A stretch of DNA of 64,000 nt from Sulfobacillus benefaciens. Lineage in GTDB: Bacteria; Bacillota; Sulfobacillia; Sulfobacillales; Sulfobacillaceae. Every line of letters starts with the position of its first letter. The first letter of the stretch is position 1. The notes under the pieces were generated by a model. The model was not told the origin of the DNA. It did no database searches and was given only the letters and a program-made list of their open reading frames with translations. Position numbers and translations under genes: made by a program. Location of the stretch: NCBI GenBank assembly GCA_003023695.1, contig PXYW01000007.1, forward strand, positions 44,536 to 108,535, read 5' to 3'. Shown here one piece after another: positions 43,238 to 53,139 of the stretch.

Positions 43238-43365
43238 CACATCCTCAACAAACGGTACTCCGATATCATCATAATAAATTCTTCTCACATGATCAAGAAA
43301 GTTATACACTCCGTATAAAAAAATTATTCGACTTCCCGCGACGTCTTTTTGGTCATGCCCTGGAA

Positions 43366-43378
43366 TACCTATAAGGTA
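43366..43378. promoter_or_regulatory. Short palindrome upstream of hspR and Yip1-like gene
   Basis: TACCTATAAGGTA is a perfect 13-bp palindrome in the divergent region (hspR leftwards, the Yip1-like gene rightwards). It overlaps TATAAG (plus) and TATAGG (minus), so it could lie over promoters. Binder unknown. Confidence 0.4.
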
Positions 43379-43411
43379 ACCTAAAAGCGTCCCAAAAGAG
43401 GAGGTCTCCCC

Positions 43412-43990
43412 ATGAATCGGTTCTCACCACGTCGACAACCCCCACAGGCTGCGGGTCTATGGTACCAATTTATCCGTTCTCCATTGGCAGTTGACCGCTT
43501 GCTCATCCGCCACCCTGGGGCGGCCCTTCAAACCTTTTATTGGTCCAACCTCTTATGGACTGCGTTCATAGTGTCCCTCGGCCAAGTCTTTAGTATTCCG
43601 TTTCCGGACCGAGCATTTTTGCATGGAATTTATGGGTTTATCCTGGTCTTGTTAGGAGGCGTAATTTTGTTATACCCCGGCATGATGGTCATGGATACCA
43701 TCAGCACTCGTCTTGGCATCTATAGCCACGACGCTACGAGACGAGCAATTCTAATGGCCATGAGTCCTTGGTTCATTGTGATTGGCGCTGCTTTTGTGTT
43801 GTCTCCTACTTTCATCGTGCCGGCTATCAGTCTCATTGTAGCGATGTATGTTCTGGTTTCGGGATTGGTTCATGGCCAACGAATTACATGGCGAGACGCT
43901 GCAGTAACCACAGCAGGTCTCGCCATTATGCTTGTAGGCGTCCTATGGATCATGTTTTGGTTATTCGGCTGGGATATCTATGCCGTCTAA
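43412..43990 (+). CDS. Yip1-like membrane protein
   Basis: A 192-residue protein with five hydrophobic spans. The N-terminal WYQFIRSPLAVDRLLIRHPGAAL and the pattern of spans resemble the Yip1 domain family, whose bacterial function is unclear. ATG 43412 has AGAGGAGG 8-9 bases upstream. Its last 30 bases overlap the convergent murQ gene. Confidence 0.75.
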   Translation: MNRFSPRRQPPQAAGLWYQFIRSPLAVDRLLIRHPGAALQTFYWSNLLWTAFIVSLGQVFSIPFPDRAFLHGIYGFILVLLGGVILLYPGMMVMDTISTRLGIYSHDATRRAILMAMSPWFIVIGAAFVLSPTFIVPAISLIVAMYVLVSGLVHGQRITWRDAAVTTAGLAIMLVGVLWIMFWLFGWDIYAV

Positions 43991-44827
43991 GTGCTTCAAT
44001 TGCCACAAAGGCCCCAGAGAGCCTTTGAAACTTTGCCAGTCACGGGAGCCCGTTAAAGCCTGAATCAAAGCCGGGCGAATTTGGTATTGATGCTGTTGAA
44101 GCAAATTCCGTGCAGTGTTGTCGTCACAGTCTAACAACTCTTGCACAATCGCTTCGGCGCGAAGTTTCAACTTATGATTGGACGGTTTCATATCAATCAT
44201 CAAATTGTGCAAAGTATGCCCAAGACGCACCATGACACCAGTCGAAATAATGTTTAACACCATTTTCTGTGCGGTGCCAGCCAACATCCGCGTGGATCCG
44301 GAAAGTGGCTCCGGGCCCACTGGAATAGCTATGGTGATGTGTGTCAAGGGTTGTAAAGGCGGCGTGGAAACGCAAAAGATCCCAATTCTGAGGCAGCCCG
44401 CTCGTTCGGCGGCCTGAAGCGCTCCTTGGACGTAGGGTGTGCGCCCGGAAGCCGCTACCCCGATGACGATATCGTTCATCCCCAAGGTCTCGGACGCCAT
44501 ATCCTTAAATCCCTCTTCAACATTGTCTTCGGCTCTTTCCACCGCATTCCAAAATGCGTCCCGTCCCCCGGCCATCAATGTTTTCCATTGGTCCTGGTCT
44601 ATCCCGAATGTAGGCGGCAACTCCGATGCATCGAGCTGGGCCAGACGACCTGAAGTTCCTGCTCCGGCCACCCGCACTTTACCACCCTGCTCCATACGAG
44701 GAACCATCGCTTCAATTGCCTGGGATATCTGGTTAACGGCTCCAGCAACCGCCAACTGAGGTTTTAAATCCTGTTGATTGAGATATTGAACCAAATCATA
44801 CACGGACAATTCTTCTAGGTAGGGCAT
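43961..44827 (-). CDS. murQ: N-acetylmuramic acid-6-phosphate etherase
   Basis: Splits the lactyl ether of MurNAc-6-phosphate to GlcNAc-6-phosphate, for cell-wall recycling. The 288-residue SIS-domain protein has GAGTSGRLAQLDASELPPTFG and the signature GPEPLSGSTRMLAGTAQKMVLN. ATG 44827 is 8 bases after GAGG; the preceding GTG (44830) is too close. Last gene of nagK-nagA-murQ. The 3' end overlaps the Yip1-like gene by 30 bases. Confidence 0.95.
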   Translation of the reverse strand: MPYLEELSVYDLVQYLNQQDLKPQLAVAGAVNQISQAIEAMVPRMEQGGKVRVAGAGTSGRLAQLDASELPPTFGIDQDQWKTLMAGGRDAFWNAVERAEDNVEEGFKDMASETLGMNDIVIGVAASGRTPYVQGALQAAERAGCLRIGIFCVSTPPLQPLTHITIAIPVGPEPLSGSTRMLAGTAQKMVLNIISTGVMVRLGHTLHNLMIDMKPSNHKLKLRAEAIVQELLDCDDNTARNLLQQHQYQIRPALIQALTGSRDWQSFKGSLGPLWQLKHLDGIDIPAE

Positions 44828-44856
44828 CACTACAACCTCACTCTTCTCACCAAAAT

Positions 44857-45987
44857 TTAGTGTGCATCATAGATGGCAACGCCATCGCGCAATGTGGCGT
44901 GAACTTGCCAGTCATCATCCAGCAACACCATATCTGCCTGCATTGCCGGGGCCAAGCGTCCTCGATTAGCCAGTCCCAGCCGTGTTGCCGGGTTCTCAGA
45001 TATCGCGGCCACAATCGCCGATAACGGAACCCCCCAGTGCAATAAATTTCTGAGGGCTTGGTCCAGGGTTAAAACACTCCCGGCCAAGGTACCATCAGCC
45101 AACCGTGCCGCCCCCGCCAACACTCTTACCGGGAATCCGCCTAACCGATAATCACCGTCGGGCATAGCAGCGGCTGCCATCGCATCGGTAATCAAAAGCA
45201 CTCTATGACCCATGGTTTGGAACACATAGCGAACTACCTCAGGTCGCACATGAATGCCATCGGTAATGAGTTCGCACCACAACTGAGAGTTCATCAGTCC
45301 AAGGCCTACCAATCCCGGTTCACGATGTTTTAAGGGCGACATCGCATTAAAAAAATGCGTCAAACCGGTGGCGCCCGCGACCAAACCTGCCCGACCTATA
45401 TCCCAAGTGGCGGCAGAATGTCCAAGATTCACCGCCACCCGATGGGATATCATCCACGGCATCACATCGATCGCACCCGGCATATTAGGCGCCATGGTAA
45501 TCAGGCGCACCCACCCATCGCGATTGTCCCCGATTAATTCCCTTGCCCGTTCAATACTAGGGGCAATAATGGCAGATTCGGGCTGGGCGCCTTTAAACGT
45601 GGGGTCGATGAATGGGCCCTCTAAATGAATTCCTAGCAGGGAAGCGCCTGGCAAGCCGTCTTGAGCTGCCATCTGAGACTGTTCGATGACCCGTCTAAGA
45701 TCCGGATCAATAGGGGCCGTGATGGTTGTAGCTACAAAACCAGTTACCCCATGGTGCGCCAAAGCTGCTGATATCTTGGCAAATCGCCCTAGATCCTCAT
45801 CCATCACATCCATCCCGGCAATTCCATGAATATGTTCGTCAATGAACCCTGGCAGCACCACGGGTCCGGTCTTACCTGCCAACTTGGGTTCAATCCGCTC
45901 AATCCGTCCCCCATCTTCCCAGGTTATCTCTGCTGGGACTAAATCGTTCTCCGGGCGTAAAAATATCCGACCCTTAAGCGAAGGCAT
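44857..45987 (-). CDS. nagA: N-acetylglucosamine-6-phosphate deacetylase
   Basis: Removes acetyl from GlcNAc-6-phosphate. The 376-residue amidohydrolase has VLPGFIDEHIHGIAGMDVMDED (metal HxH), HLEGPFIDPTFKGA, NLGHSAATW, THFFNAMSPL and the catalytic Asp in LLITDAMAAA. The ATG 45987 follows AAGGAG 8 bases; the GTG 9 bases upstream is less likely. It lies between nagK and murQ and produces glucosamine-6-phosphate downstream of both. Confidence 0.96.
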   Translation of the reverse strand: MPSLKGRIFLRPENDLVPAEITWEDGGRIERIEPKLAGKTGPVVLPGFIDEHIHGIAGMDVMDEDLGRFAKISAALAHHGVTGFVATTITAPIDPDLRRVIEQSQMAAQDGLPGASLLGIHLEGPFIDPTFKGAQPESAIIAPSIERARELIGDNRDGWVRLITMAPNMPGAIDVMPWMISHRVAVNLGHSAATWDIGRAGLVAGATGLTHFFNAMSPLKHREPGLVGLGLMNSQLWCELITDGIHVRPEVVRYVFQTMGHRVLLITDAMAAAAMPDGDYRLGGFPVRVLAGAARLADGTLAGSVLTLDQALRNLLHWGVPLSAIVAAISENPATRLGLANRGRLAPAMQADMVLLDDDWQVHATLRDGVAIYDAH

Positions 45988-46891
45988 GCCGATCACTCCT
46001 TTTACCTGTTCTGTGCCATAAACTCGCTAGTTCGGCGGCACCGAGCGCTGGCGGCTCCGATATTACGGTTAATCCAACACGGTGTCCTAAAGGCTCCCAA
46101 CTGCGAGTGAGCCAAGGAAGCCACAAGCCAGCCAAACCTCCTGCGATTCCCACGGAATACACATCGGTGATCCCCAATTGATGCGTCAATCTTTCTAAAT
46201 ACCTGACCACGCGGTAGGCTTGTCTCTGGACGATGCGATGCGCTACCCCATCATAGCGGGCCGCACTTAATACCGGTCCAGCCAAAGCCGACACCGTTCT
46301 CATTTCAAACGGTGGTGTATACCACTTGGCCAAAATTTCGTTTACGGTTGCCACACCGAAAAATTCTGTGACCAGGTCCACTAACACGGTATCTTCGGAG
46401 ACGCGATCGAGGGCCCCCAGGGCTGCTTTGACCGCTTCCTGGCCCAGCAACAAACCTGAACCGACATCCCCTAACTGCCATCCATATCCGCCCAGCCTTG
46501 CCTCGTGGGTTCCGTTATACCCGTAAAACACGGATCCCGTACCTAAAATTCCCACCGTTCCTGGAGCACCATGGGTCATAGCTGCCCAGGCAAGTTGATA
46601 ATCTCCTACAAGCCAATAACGCCCCACAACGAATTGGTCTAGACGTCGAATCCAGTTATCCCGAACAAAAGACCGATCCACTCCTGCCAACCCCAAGACA
46701 GTGCCTTCTAACGCATTGCCTTGCAGATGTTTATGGAGCTCATGCCACACTTGAGATACCGCTTCAAAGGCCCTCTGCTCTCCCGCCACCAATACATTAG
46801 ACGGACCAGCTACCGCTTGCGCAACCACTTTGGAATCATTCACCAACACCGCTCGCGTCTTGGTCCCGCCCCCATCAATGCCCATATACAT
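45974..46891 (-). CDS. N-acetylglucosamine kinase (BadF/BcrA family)
   Basis: ASKHA-type sugar kinase of 305 residues, beginning MGIDGGGTKTRAVLV, with GTGSVFYGY (phosphate 2) and GAAELAS late. With nagA and murQ downstream it is likely to phosphorylate GlcNAc or MurNAc (MurK-like) released from peptidoglycan. The exact sugar is not fixed. ATG 46891 follows GCGAGGG. Overlaps nagA by about 14 bases. Confidence 0.88.
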   Translation of the reverse strand: MYMGIDGGGTKTRAVLVNDSKVVAQAVAGPSNVLVAGEQRAFEAVSQVWHELHKHLQGNALEGTVLGLAGVDRSFVRDNWIRRLDQFVVGRYWLVGDYQLAWAAMTHGAPGTVGILGTGSVFYGYNGTHEARLGGYGWQLGDVGSGLLLGQEAVKAALGALDRVSEDTVLVDLVTEFFGVATVNEILAKWYTPPFEMRTVSALAGPVLSAARYDGVAHRIVQRQAYRVVRYLERLTHQLGITDVYSVGIAGGLAGLWLPWLTRSWEPLGHRVGLTVISEPPALGAAELASLWHRTGKRSDRHAFA

Positions 46892-46985
46892 AGAGATGCC
46901 CTCGCCTCAATTTAGAGTGTGACCCATAATATTCGCTCCGACAAGCCAACTTTCCTGCAAAATTTTTTGGACATTACATAGTAAA

Positions 46986-47057
46986 TGTGACCACCTATGG
47001 GGGAATAGGTGGTCACAAAGAGAGGAGCAACCGAAGATACCAATATGGTCTGGTATC
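46986..47057. other. Two strong hairpins ahead of the nag/mur operon and after aroA
   Basis: First: TGTGACCACCTAT / ATAGGTGGTCACA, 13 perfect pairs, GGGGGA loop (46986-47017). Second: GATACCA / TGGTATC with 8-base loop (47036-47057). Neither has a good T run. They lie between aroA's end and nagK's start, so they may end the aro transcript or act as operator sites for nagK. Confidence 0.55.
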
Positions 47058-47086
47058 GCATGTTAGTATGGCATTACCCGCTATAG

Positions 47087-48364
47087 CTATACCGATCCCA
47101 GTCGTTGATAATCGCTGAAAAATTTCGGATAGCTAATAGCAATCGCGTCTCCCCCTAAGAGCTCAAGCGGCTCTCGGCTCACCGCCGCTGCAATGGCCAG
47201 CATCATCCCAATTCTATGATCGCCAAAGGCATCTACCACACCACCCCCCAGGTGATCCTGGCCCCATACCTCGAAACCGTCAGGCAGCTCTTTGATCTCC
47301 ACCCCTAGGGTTTGTAGATTAACCACAGTGGTATGAATCCGGTCGCTTTCCTTGAACCGCAATTCTTCAGCTCCCCGTACCTCGGTTTTTCCTTGTGCCA
47401 AGGATCCCAAAAGTCCTATCAACGGCAGCTCATCAATGAGACTTGGCACCAGTTCAGGACCTATGCTGATTCCCCTTAATGGTCCCGAGGCCACTACAAT
47501 CTCACCCATGGGGTCAGGATCCGGTTGCTGCACTCGAAATTCCACGCCCGCGCCCATTTTCTGCAACACCTGGTAAAATCCCACACGTCCCGGATTAACG
47601 CTCACTTTTTCAATAACCAAAGACGACCCAGGTAACAGCGCGGCCAACGTCGCCCAAAACGCTGCTGAGGAGGGATCGCCGGGAACGGTCACCGCTATCG
47701 GCTGCAATCGCCCCGGTTCCACCGTGACTTTGCCTGCATCCGCATAGATCTTCGCCCCCATGGCATGCAAAAATCGTTCGGTATGATCCCGGGTTGGAGT
47801 TTTCTCTTGAACGGTAACGGGCTGAGAGGCTGTCATCCCCGCCAACAGCACCGCTGATTTCACTTGGGCCGACGCAACCGAAAGCGCAATCACGCCGCCT
47901 CGATGCGCACCACCCTTTATCACCAAAGGAGCTAATCCGCCAGTGCGTCCTCTTATATCCACCCCTAACCGTGTCAAAGGCTCAATAACCCTGGCCATTG
48001 GACGCCGTCGCAACGAATTATCTCCTGTTAATACGGTAAGGCCTGGCAGGCCTGCCAATAATCCACTTGCCAACCGGATTGTGGTCCCTGAATTATCACA
48101 ATTAATCACATCATCAGGTTCATGAAGCTGGTGGTACCCCGGGGATCGTAGTACCCAAGCATCGGTGTGCTGTTGGATAATCTCAACCCCTATGGTTTGT
48201 ACCAAGCGCAGACTAGCCGCGATATCCAATGAATCTAGTGGATGATAAATTTCACTGTCACCCTCAGCCAAAGTCGAGAAAAGAACTGCCCGATGAGTGA
48301 TCGATTTATCCCCAGGAGGTCGGAAACGAGCCACCAAAGGACGGGTCCAGGGAAATAGTTTCAT
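47087..48364 (-). CDS. aroA: 5-enolpyruvylshikimate-3-phosphate synthase
   Basis: Makes EPSP from shikimate-3-phosphate and PEP. The 425-residue protein shows GDKSITHRAVLF near 18-29, CDNSGTTIRLASG, VPGDPSSAAFWATLAAL and LRFKESDRIHT. Class I versus class II cannot be decided by eye. It is the last gene of aroF-tyrA-aroA, 14 bases after the tyrA stop. No other shikimate genes are nearby. Confidence 0.96.
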   Translation of the reverse strand: MKLFPWTRPLVARFRPPGDKSITHRAVLFSTLAEGDSEIYHPLDSLDIAASLRLVQTIGVEIIQQHTDAWVLRSPGYHQLHEPDDVINCDNSGTTIRLASGLLAGLPGLTVLTGDNSLRRRPMARVIEPLTRLGVDIRGRTGGLAPLVIKGGAHRGGVIALSVASAQVKSAVLLAGMTASQPVTVQEKTPTRDHTERFLHAMGAKIYADAGKVTVEPGRLQPIAVTVPGDPSSAAFWATLAALLPGSSLVIEKVSVNPGRVGFYQVLQKMGAGVEFRVQQPDPDPMGEIVVASGPLRGISIGPELVPSLIDELPLIGLLGSLAQGKTEVRGAEELRFKESDRIHTTVVNLQTLGVEIKELPDGFEVWGQDHLGGGVVDAFGDHRIGMMLAIAAAVSREPLELLGGDAIAISYPKFFSDYQRLGSV

Positions 48365-48378
48365 GTTGAAGTCCTTTC

Positions 48379-49215
48379 CTAGATGATTGGCCGTTCATGC
48401 ACTAACTCATGCCGCTTCTGAGGACAATCGCGCAATAGCGCCGGAAACCGGTCTTGGGATAAATCTTCTTGGCACTGTGCCAATAGGCGTTGATAATGAC
48501 CAAGCGCCTTCTGGACCTCATTCCGATTAGCGCGTAAAATCTCATCCCATAGGCCAGGATCACTGGCGCCAACTCTAGTCGTATCTCGAAATCCAGGTCC
48601 AGCCAGTCGGCCAGCCATGGGATTTTCTGCGGCTACCGCCGCTAGCAGAGTCGCCGATATGATATAAGGGAGGTGGCTGACAGCAGCAACCATGGCATCA
48701 TGCTCGGCTGCTGTCACCGATTCTGCATGCATCTCCAGCACCGTCATCCATTGCGAAACAATTTCTCTGGGAGGCGGTGGCAAATCCCCAACAATCACCG
48801 CGCAAGCAAACCCAGAAAACAAATCCCTACGGCTTGCGGCATAACCGCGGCGCTCGCTCCCTGCCATTGGGTGAAACGATACCGCCTGCCACGGAGATGA
48901 CACTTGTTGCAGGGCGGTGAGTATCGGTGTTTTCACCGATGAAATATCTACCAATACTCCTGGCCCCTCGCGACCCACTATCGTAATGTCACGGATCCAC
49001 TGCGCCACGGTGGCCACAGGAGTGGCTACAACAACGTGGTCCACCCGAGACACCCATTGCCGCCACTCCCATTCCGGCTCGATAACGCCGTCCCCTATGG
49101 CTCTGGTTACACTCCCTTGATCGTTGTCGTATCCATACACCTCATGTCCTTTACTGCGCCAGGCTTTGGCAATCGATCCGCCAATTAGACCAAGACCAAT
49201 GACCCCAATCTTCAC
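48379..49215 (-). CDS. tyrA: Prephenate dehydrogenase (TyrA)
   Basis: Oxidises prephenate towards tyrosine. The 278-residue NAD(P)-binding protein starts MKIGVIGLGLIGGSIAKAW (GxGxxG), with DISSVKTPI and SFHPMAGSERRGYAA, conserved in TyrA. No ACT domain is visible at the C-terminus, which ends shortly after. ATG 49215 overlaps the aroF stop by ATGA. Its presence makes the T-box specifier UAC (Tyr) sensible. Confidence 0.95.
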   Translation of the reverse strand: MKIGVIGLGLIGGSIAKAWRSKGHEVYGYDNDQGSVTRAIGDGVIEPEWEWRQWVSRVDHVVVATPVATVAQWIRDITIVGREGPGVLVDISSVKTPILTALQQVSSPWQAVSFHPMAGSERRGYAASRRDLFSGFACAVIVGDLPPPPREIVSQWMTVLEMHAESVTAAEHDAMVAAVSHLPYIISATLLAAVAAENPMAGRLAGPGFRDTTRVGASDPGLWDEILRANRNEVQKALGHYQRLLAQCQEDLSQDRFPALLRDCPQKRHELVHERPII

Positions 49216-50222
49216 AGAGATCGCCCAACCGCATCTGCTATCCCCGCAAGCGAGGTGACCAACTCTGCTAAATGCGGAAGGTTCAAGCTTTGCGCACCAT
49301 CGGACAGTGCTTCTGCCGGATTGGGATGCGCTTCAATAATCAACCCGTCAGCACCAGCCGCAACTGCGGCCCGTGCCATGGGGGCGACCCAATTCCACTG
49401 TCCAGTCGAATGAGACGGATCGATTACGATAGGCAAATGAGACAACTGCTTGACCACAGGAATAGCGCTTAAATCTAACGTATTGCGGGTTTTCGACTCA
49501 TAGGTCCTTATACCCCGCTCACACAAAATGATATCGGGGTTACCGTGCGCAGCCACGTATTCTGCGGCCATCAGCCACTCATCAATAGTGGCCGACAATC
49601 CACGCTTCAATAGCACGGGTTTCCCGATTTGGCCCACCGCTTTAAGCAGTTCAAAATTTTGCATATTCCGAGCCCCAATTTGCACCATATCGGCCCACTC
49701 GGCCACATTGGCCAAGCTCGCATGGTCTACGGCTTCGGTGACAACCATTAAACCATATTTTTCGCGTGCGGCAGCGAGAATTTTAAGTCCGTCCAATCCC
49801 ATACCCTGAAAGCTGTAGGGCGAAGTACGGGGTTTATAGGCGCCTCCCCGCAGGACTGACACCCCCATGTGGACAATGGCTTCTGCCGCTTGCATCACTT
49901 GTTCGTGGCTTTCTACTGCGCACGGCCCAGCAATTACTACTACACGCTTGCCCCCGAACGCCACATTGCCCACCCTCACCACCGTATCTTCCGGATGAAA
50001 ATCCCGACTGACGAGCTTGTATGGTCGGCGTACCGGTACCACTTGTTCCACTGCTTGCATCGAACCCAATCGAAAAACCTCCTCGGTCCGCTCTCCAATG
50101 ACCCCAATAATAGTGCGCTCTACCCCTTGAGAGATATGAACTTGGAACCCGTCGGCCTTAAGCCGGTCTGTCACTGCGGTAATGTCATCAGGTGTCGCAG
50201 TCTTTGCCATCACAATAATCAT
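49212..50222 (-). CDS. aroF: DAHP synthase with N-terminal regulatory domain
   Basis: First enzyme of the shikimate pathway, condensing PEP and erythrose-4-phosphate. Residues about 1-70 form a ferredoxin-like domain (MAKTATPDDITAVTDRLKADG, GVERTIIGVIG) that senses aromatic products in this subfamily; the barrel has AGPCAVES, GAYKPRTSPYSFQG, LLKRGLSATIDEWL and VIDPSHSTGQWNWV. ATG 50222 with GGAGGG about 10 bases upstream. Translation may couple to the T-box. The T-box suggests control by tyrosine charging. Confidence 0.95.
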   Translation of the reverse strand: MIIVMAKTATPDDITAVTDRLKADGFQVHISQGVERTIIGVIGERTEEVFRLGSMQAVEQVVPVRRPYKLVSRDFHPEDTVVRVGNVAFGGKRVVVIAGPCAVESHEQVMQAAEAIVHMGVSVLRGGAYKPRTSPYSFQGMGLDGLKILAAAREKYGLMVVTEAVDHASLANVAEWADMVQIGARNMQNFELLKAVGQIGKPVLLKRGLSATIDEWLMAAEYVAAHGNPDIILCERGIRTYESKTRNTLDLSAIPVVKQLSHLPIVIDPSHSTGQWNWVAPMARAAVAAGADGLIIEAHPNPAEALSDGAQSLNLPHLAELVTSLAGIADAVGRSL

Positions 50223-50263
50223 CGAATCCCATCCCTCCGGCCTTTTGCGTTTGGCAGTCTGGT

Positions 50264-50545
50264 ACAAAAAATATGAAGGCCCTACTGTCCCATGTTAGGG
50301 ACGAAGGCCTTCACTCCGCGGTACCACCCTATTGGCCAAGCATTGGCTTGGCCCCTCTGCCGACTGCTAACACAGCCGCTCCACAGTAACGGGTGGATTC
50401 CGGATTCTCTACTGCCCTAAGGGTTCGATGCACACTCCTGGGGGTACGGTTCAGTGTTAGGGTACCGACTTGCACCATCCGTCGGCTCGCTGCAACTCCT
50501 ACGCCTCTGACCTCTTCCCAATCATTGCTTTCGATCAATTATATT
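50264..50545 (-). promoter_or_regulatory. T-box leader of aroF operon, UAC specifier candidate
   Basis: The T-box sequence AGGGTGGTACCGCGG is on the minus strand at 50316-50330. Stem I has a GGATGGTGCAAGTCGGT-type apical segment. The triplet TAC (minus strand, 50446-50444) is followed by CCCCAGGAG, exactly as TGG is in the trp leader. Below is a terminator with stem GAAGGCC... and TTTTTT at 50266-50271. Uncharged tRNA-Tyr would allow read-through. Confidence 0.9.
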
Positions 50546-50551
50546 GGTGGA

Positions 50552-50580
50552 ATGATACCTCGCGTATCTCGCGGTGTCAA
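50552..50580 (-). promoter_or_regulatory. aroF operon promoter
   Basis: On the minus strand TTGACA (50575-50580), 17 bases, TATCAT (50552-50557). A strong sigma-A promoter giving a start near 50545, just at the leader start. Confidence 0.85.
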
Positions 50581-50606
50581 GACCTTAGCGACCCTGGCAA
50601 ATTTCC

Positions 50607-51392
50607 CTATAGCGCATTTCGCAATGTACGAACAAACCGCTCGGCAACCTCGGGGGCTTGATCTGGTCGGTCCATGAGAGCCTGTACCAACGCACTGCCC
50701 ACAATAACGCCGTCGGCCACCATCCCTGTCTGTCTAGCTTGTTCCGGTGTCGAAATGCCAAATCCTACAGCAATAGGCAATGTGGTGTGCTGACGAATCC
50801 GTTGGACCAACGGTTCCACACCGGCGTCCACCTTAGTGCGCATTCCCGTGACCCCGGTTACCGATACGGTGTAAACAAACCCATGGCCTTTAGCGATTGC
50901 ATCCAGATGGTGATCGGTGGAGGTCGGCGCCGCGAAAGGAATCAGGGCTATTCCCTCACGGTAAGCCCAATCTTGATATCGAGCGCTTTCGTTCCACGGC
51001 CAATCGGGGATAATGAGACCCGATATCCCAGCTTGGTGGCTGTCTCGAATAAATTCTTCAATGCCACGGCGATAAACCAGGTTGATATAAGTAAGAAACA
51101 ACAGCGGTACGGCCACCTTTAGACGTGCCACCGCATCGAGCACCTGTTGCACCTTAACCCCTTGCTCCAGCGCTTGGCTGGCTGCTTTTTGCAATATGGG
51201 ACCATCTGCCAGCGGGTCCGAAAAAGGGATGCCAATTTCGATTAAGTCCGCACCCCCATCTTCTAATGCATGGACCAATGGTTCTAACTGAGCCAGATTC
51301 GGATACCCAGCCGTAATATAGGGAATTAAAGCGGCTCGCTTTTGAGCGCGGCTGCAATCAAAAGCCTCTTGGATGCTAGCTGTGGTCGTCAT
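50607..51392 (-). CDS. trpA: Tryptophan synthase alpha chain
   Basis: Releases indole from indole-glycerol phosphate and passes it to TrpB. The 261-residue TIM barrel has [36 protein letters not shown] with catalytic Glu and Asp, and [11 protein letters not shown]. Last gene of the trp operon; the aro promoter lies just after its stop. Overlaps trpB by ATGA. Confidence 0.97.
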   Translation of the reverse strand: MTTTASIQEAFDCSRAQKRAALIPYITAGYPNLAQLEPLVHALEDGGADLIEIGIPFSDPLADGPILQKAASQALEQGVKVQQVLDAVARLKVAVPLLFLTYINLVYRRGIEEFIRDSHQAGISGLIIPDWPWNESARYQDWAYREGIALIPFAAPTSTDHHLDAIAKGHGFVYTVSVTGVTGMRTKVDAGVEPLVQRIRQHTTLPIAVGFGISTPEQARQTGMVADGVIVGSALVQALMDRPDQAPEVAERFVRTLRNAL

Positions 51393-52588
51393 TGTAGTCC
51401 TCCCTCATATTCCAGCACCGCGTCGACATCTTTGTCGCCACGACCCGAAAGATTAATCAAAACGCGTGCTTTCTGTTCGCGCAATGCATCACAGTTTTTA
51501 ATCACCCAGGCCACTGCGTGCGCACTTTCCAGGGCGGGAATTATCCCTTCCCATTCAGCTAGATGGTGAAAAGCCCGAAGGGCTTCATCATCAGTTATTG
51601 AGACATATTGGGCTCGGCCAATATGATGAAAATAAGCGTGCTCAGGTCCAACGCCTGGGTAATCCAGACCAGCCGAAATAGAATGCGCTGGCTGCACCTG
51701 CCCGTCCTCGTCTTGTAATAAATAGCTCAAGCTGCCATGTAAAATACCGCGTTCAGCCTTGGTGATGGTGGCCGCATGATGTCCAGTGTCGATTCCTTTT
51801 CCAGCAGCCTCCACCCCAATTAAAGCCACCGGGTCTTGTCGGAATGGATAAAATATCCCCATTGAGTTGGACCCACCTCCTACCGGTGCGACAATGTGGG
51901 TGGGGAAGCCTCCCGTTAGGCGCCGAAATTGCCCTCGTGCCTCGCGCCCAATGACGGATTGAAAATCTCTTACCATCATAGGGTAAGGATGCGGGCCCAC
52001 CACGGAGCCAATCACGTAAAAGGTATCCCGAACATTGGTGACCCAGTCGCGAATCGCTTCATTTGTGGTATCTTTCAAGGTACTGGTCCCGGCATTAACG
52101 GCATGCACTTGAGCCCCCAGAAGCCGCATACGATAGACATTCAATGCTTGCCGCTTGACGTCTTCCGCTCCCATGTACACTTCGGCCTTCAATCCAAACA
52201 ACGCGGCGGCAGTGGCCGTCGCGACCCCGTGTTGGCCAGCTCCGGTTTCAGCAATAATCCGAGTTTTGCCCATACGACTGGCCAGCAACACTTGTCCCAT
52301 CGTGTTGTTAATTTTGTGCGCACCCGTATGGTTTAAATCTTCGCGTTTCAGATATACGGGAAATCCCAGTTCCTTGGTAACCCGATAAGCTTGGCGGAGC
52401 GGGGTCGGACGACCCACGTAATCCTTCAGCAAATCCATCCATTCGCGTTGAAAGCTGGTGTCAGCCTTAGCCTGGACGTAGGCAGAAGTTAATTCATTCA
52501 AAGCTGGTATTAATGTTTCCGGAACATATTGCCCACCAAAGGGCCCGAATCTCCCCGCATTATCCGGCATCGCCTTTACTCGTTCCAT
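51389..52588 (-). CDS. trpB: Tryptophan synthase beta chain
   Basis: PLP enzyme joining indole and serine. The 399-residue protein has [30 protein letters not shown] with the PLP Lys, [16 protein letters not shown] and [14 protein letters not shown]. Normal length. The start ATG 52588 lies after GGAGG and overlaps trpF by 13 bases. Confidence 0.98.
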   Translation of the reverse strand: MERVKAMPDNAGRFGPFGGQYVPETLIPALNELTSAYVQAKADTSFQREWMDLLKDYVGRPTPLRQAYRVTKELGFPVYLKREDLNHTGAHKINNTMGQVLLASRMGKTRIIAETGAGQHGVATATAAALFGLKAEVYMGAEDVKRQALNVYRMRLLGAQVHAVNAGTSTLKDTTNEAIRDWVTNVRDTFYVIGSVVGPHPYPMMVRDFQSVIGREARGQFRRLTGGFPTHIVAPVGGGSNSMGIFYPFRQDPVALIGVEAAGKGIDTGHHAATITKAERGILHGSLSYLLQDEDGQVQPAHSISAGLDYPGVGPEHAYFHHIGRAQYVSITDDEALRAFHHLAEWEGIIPALESAHAVAWVIKNCDALREQKARVLINLSGRGDKDVDAVLEYEGGLQ

Positions 52589-53139
52589 GATTTAGCCTCC
52601 TCAATAAATGCCGCAATTAATCTCCAATCTTTATTGCCCTGGCTCTCTACTCCTGATGACACGTCCACGCCATCAGGCCTTAGCGTGCACACCACTTCAC
52701 GAACGTTCTTCGGTGAGAGCCCCCCGGCCAACCACAGGGGTTTAGGCCATGCTGGTCGTTCCCACTGACGTTCTTGGCCTTGGCCGGGAATCGGTCCATC
52801 GAGCAGGACAATGTCCGCCCGGGGATCAAGGGTGGTGGCAATGGCCGCAATGCCTTGGCCATGACTTAGTTCTAACCACTCGCACATAGGCTCTCCATGA
52901 TGTTGAATGGCGTACGGCCGTATCTTTTGGATGATTTCCAGGAGCGCTGCTGCGTCGGGGCTGTTAACCACAGCGACGTACCGGCCGGGTATTTCCTGAA
53001 CTATTTGCTGCGCAACCCCCAGGCTGATTTGCCGTCGGCTCGGTGCAAATACCAGACCTACAAAATCTGCTCCATGAGCAAAACAAAACTTGGCGGTCGC
53101 TTTGTCTCGGACGCCACAAATCTTAACGGTGGTCGCCAC
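52576..53139 (-). CDS. trpF: Phosphoribosylanthranilate isomerase
   Basis: Amadori isomerase of tryptophan synthesis. The 187-residue barrel has VKICGVRD (Cys base), [24 protein letters not shown] (catalytic Asp) and [10 protein letters not shown]. Somewhat short, as common. GTG start at 53139, 9 bases after GGAGG. Overlaps trpC by about 17 bases. Confidence 0.95.
   Translation of the reverse strand: MATTVKICGVRDKATAKFCFAHGADFVGLVFAPSRRQISLGVAQQIVQEIPGRYVAVVNSPDAAALLEIIQKIRPYAIQHHGEPMCEWLELSHGQGIAAIATTLDPRADIVLLDGPIPGQGQERQWERPAWPKPLWLAGGLSPKNVREVVCTLRPDGVDVSSGVESQGNKDWRLIAAFIEEAKSWNE

Noticed and set aside
43310-43411. HAIR operator (CTTGAGT type) for HspR
   Set aside because: No copy of either half-site was found; only a 13-bp palindrome of another sequence is present.
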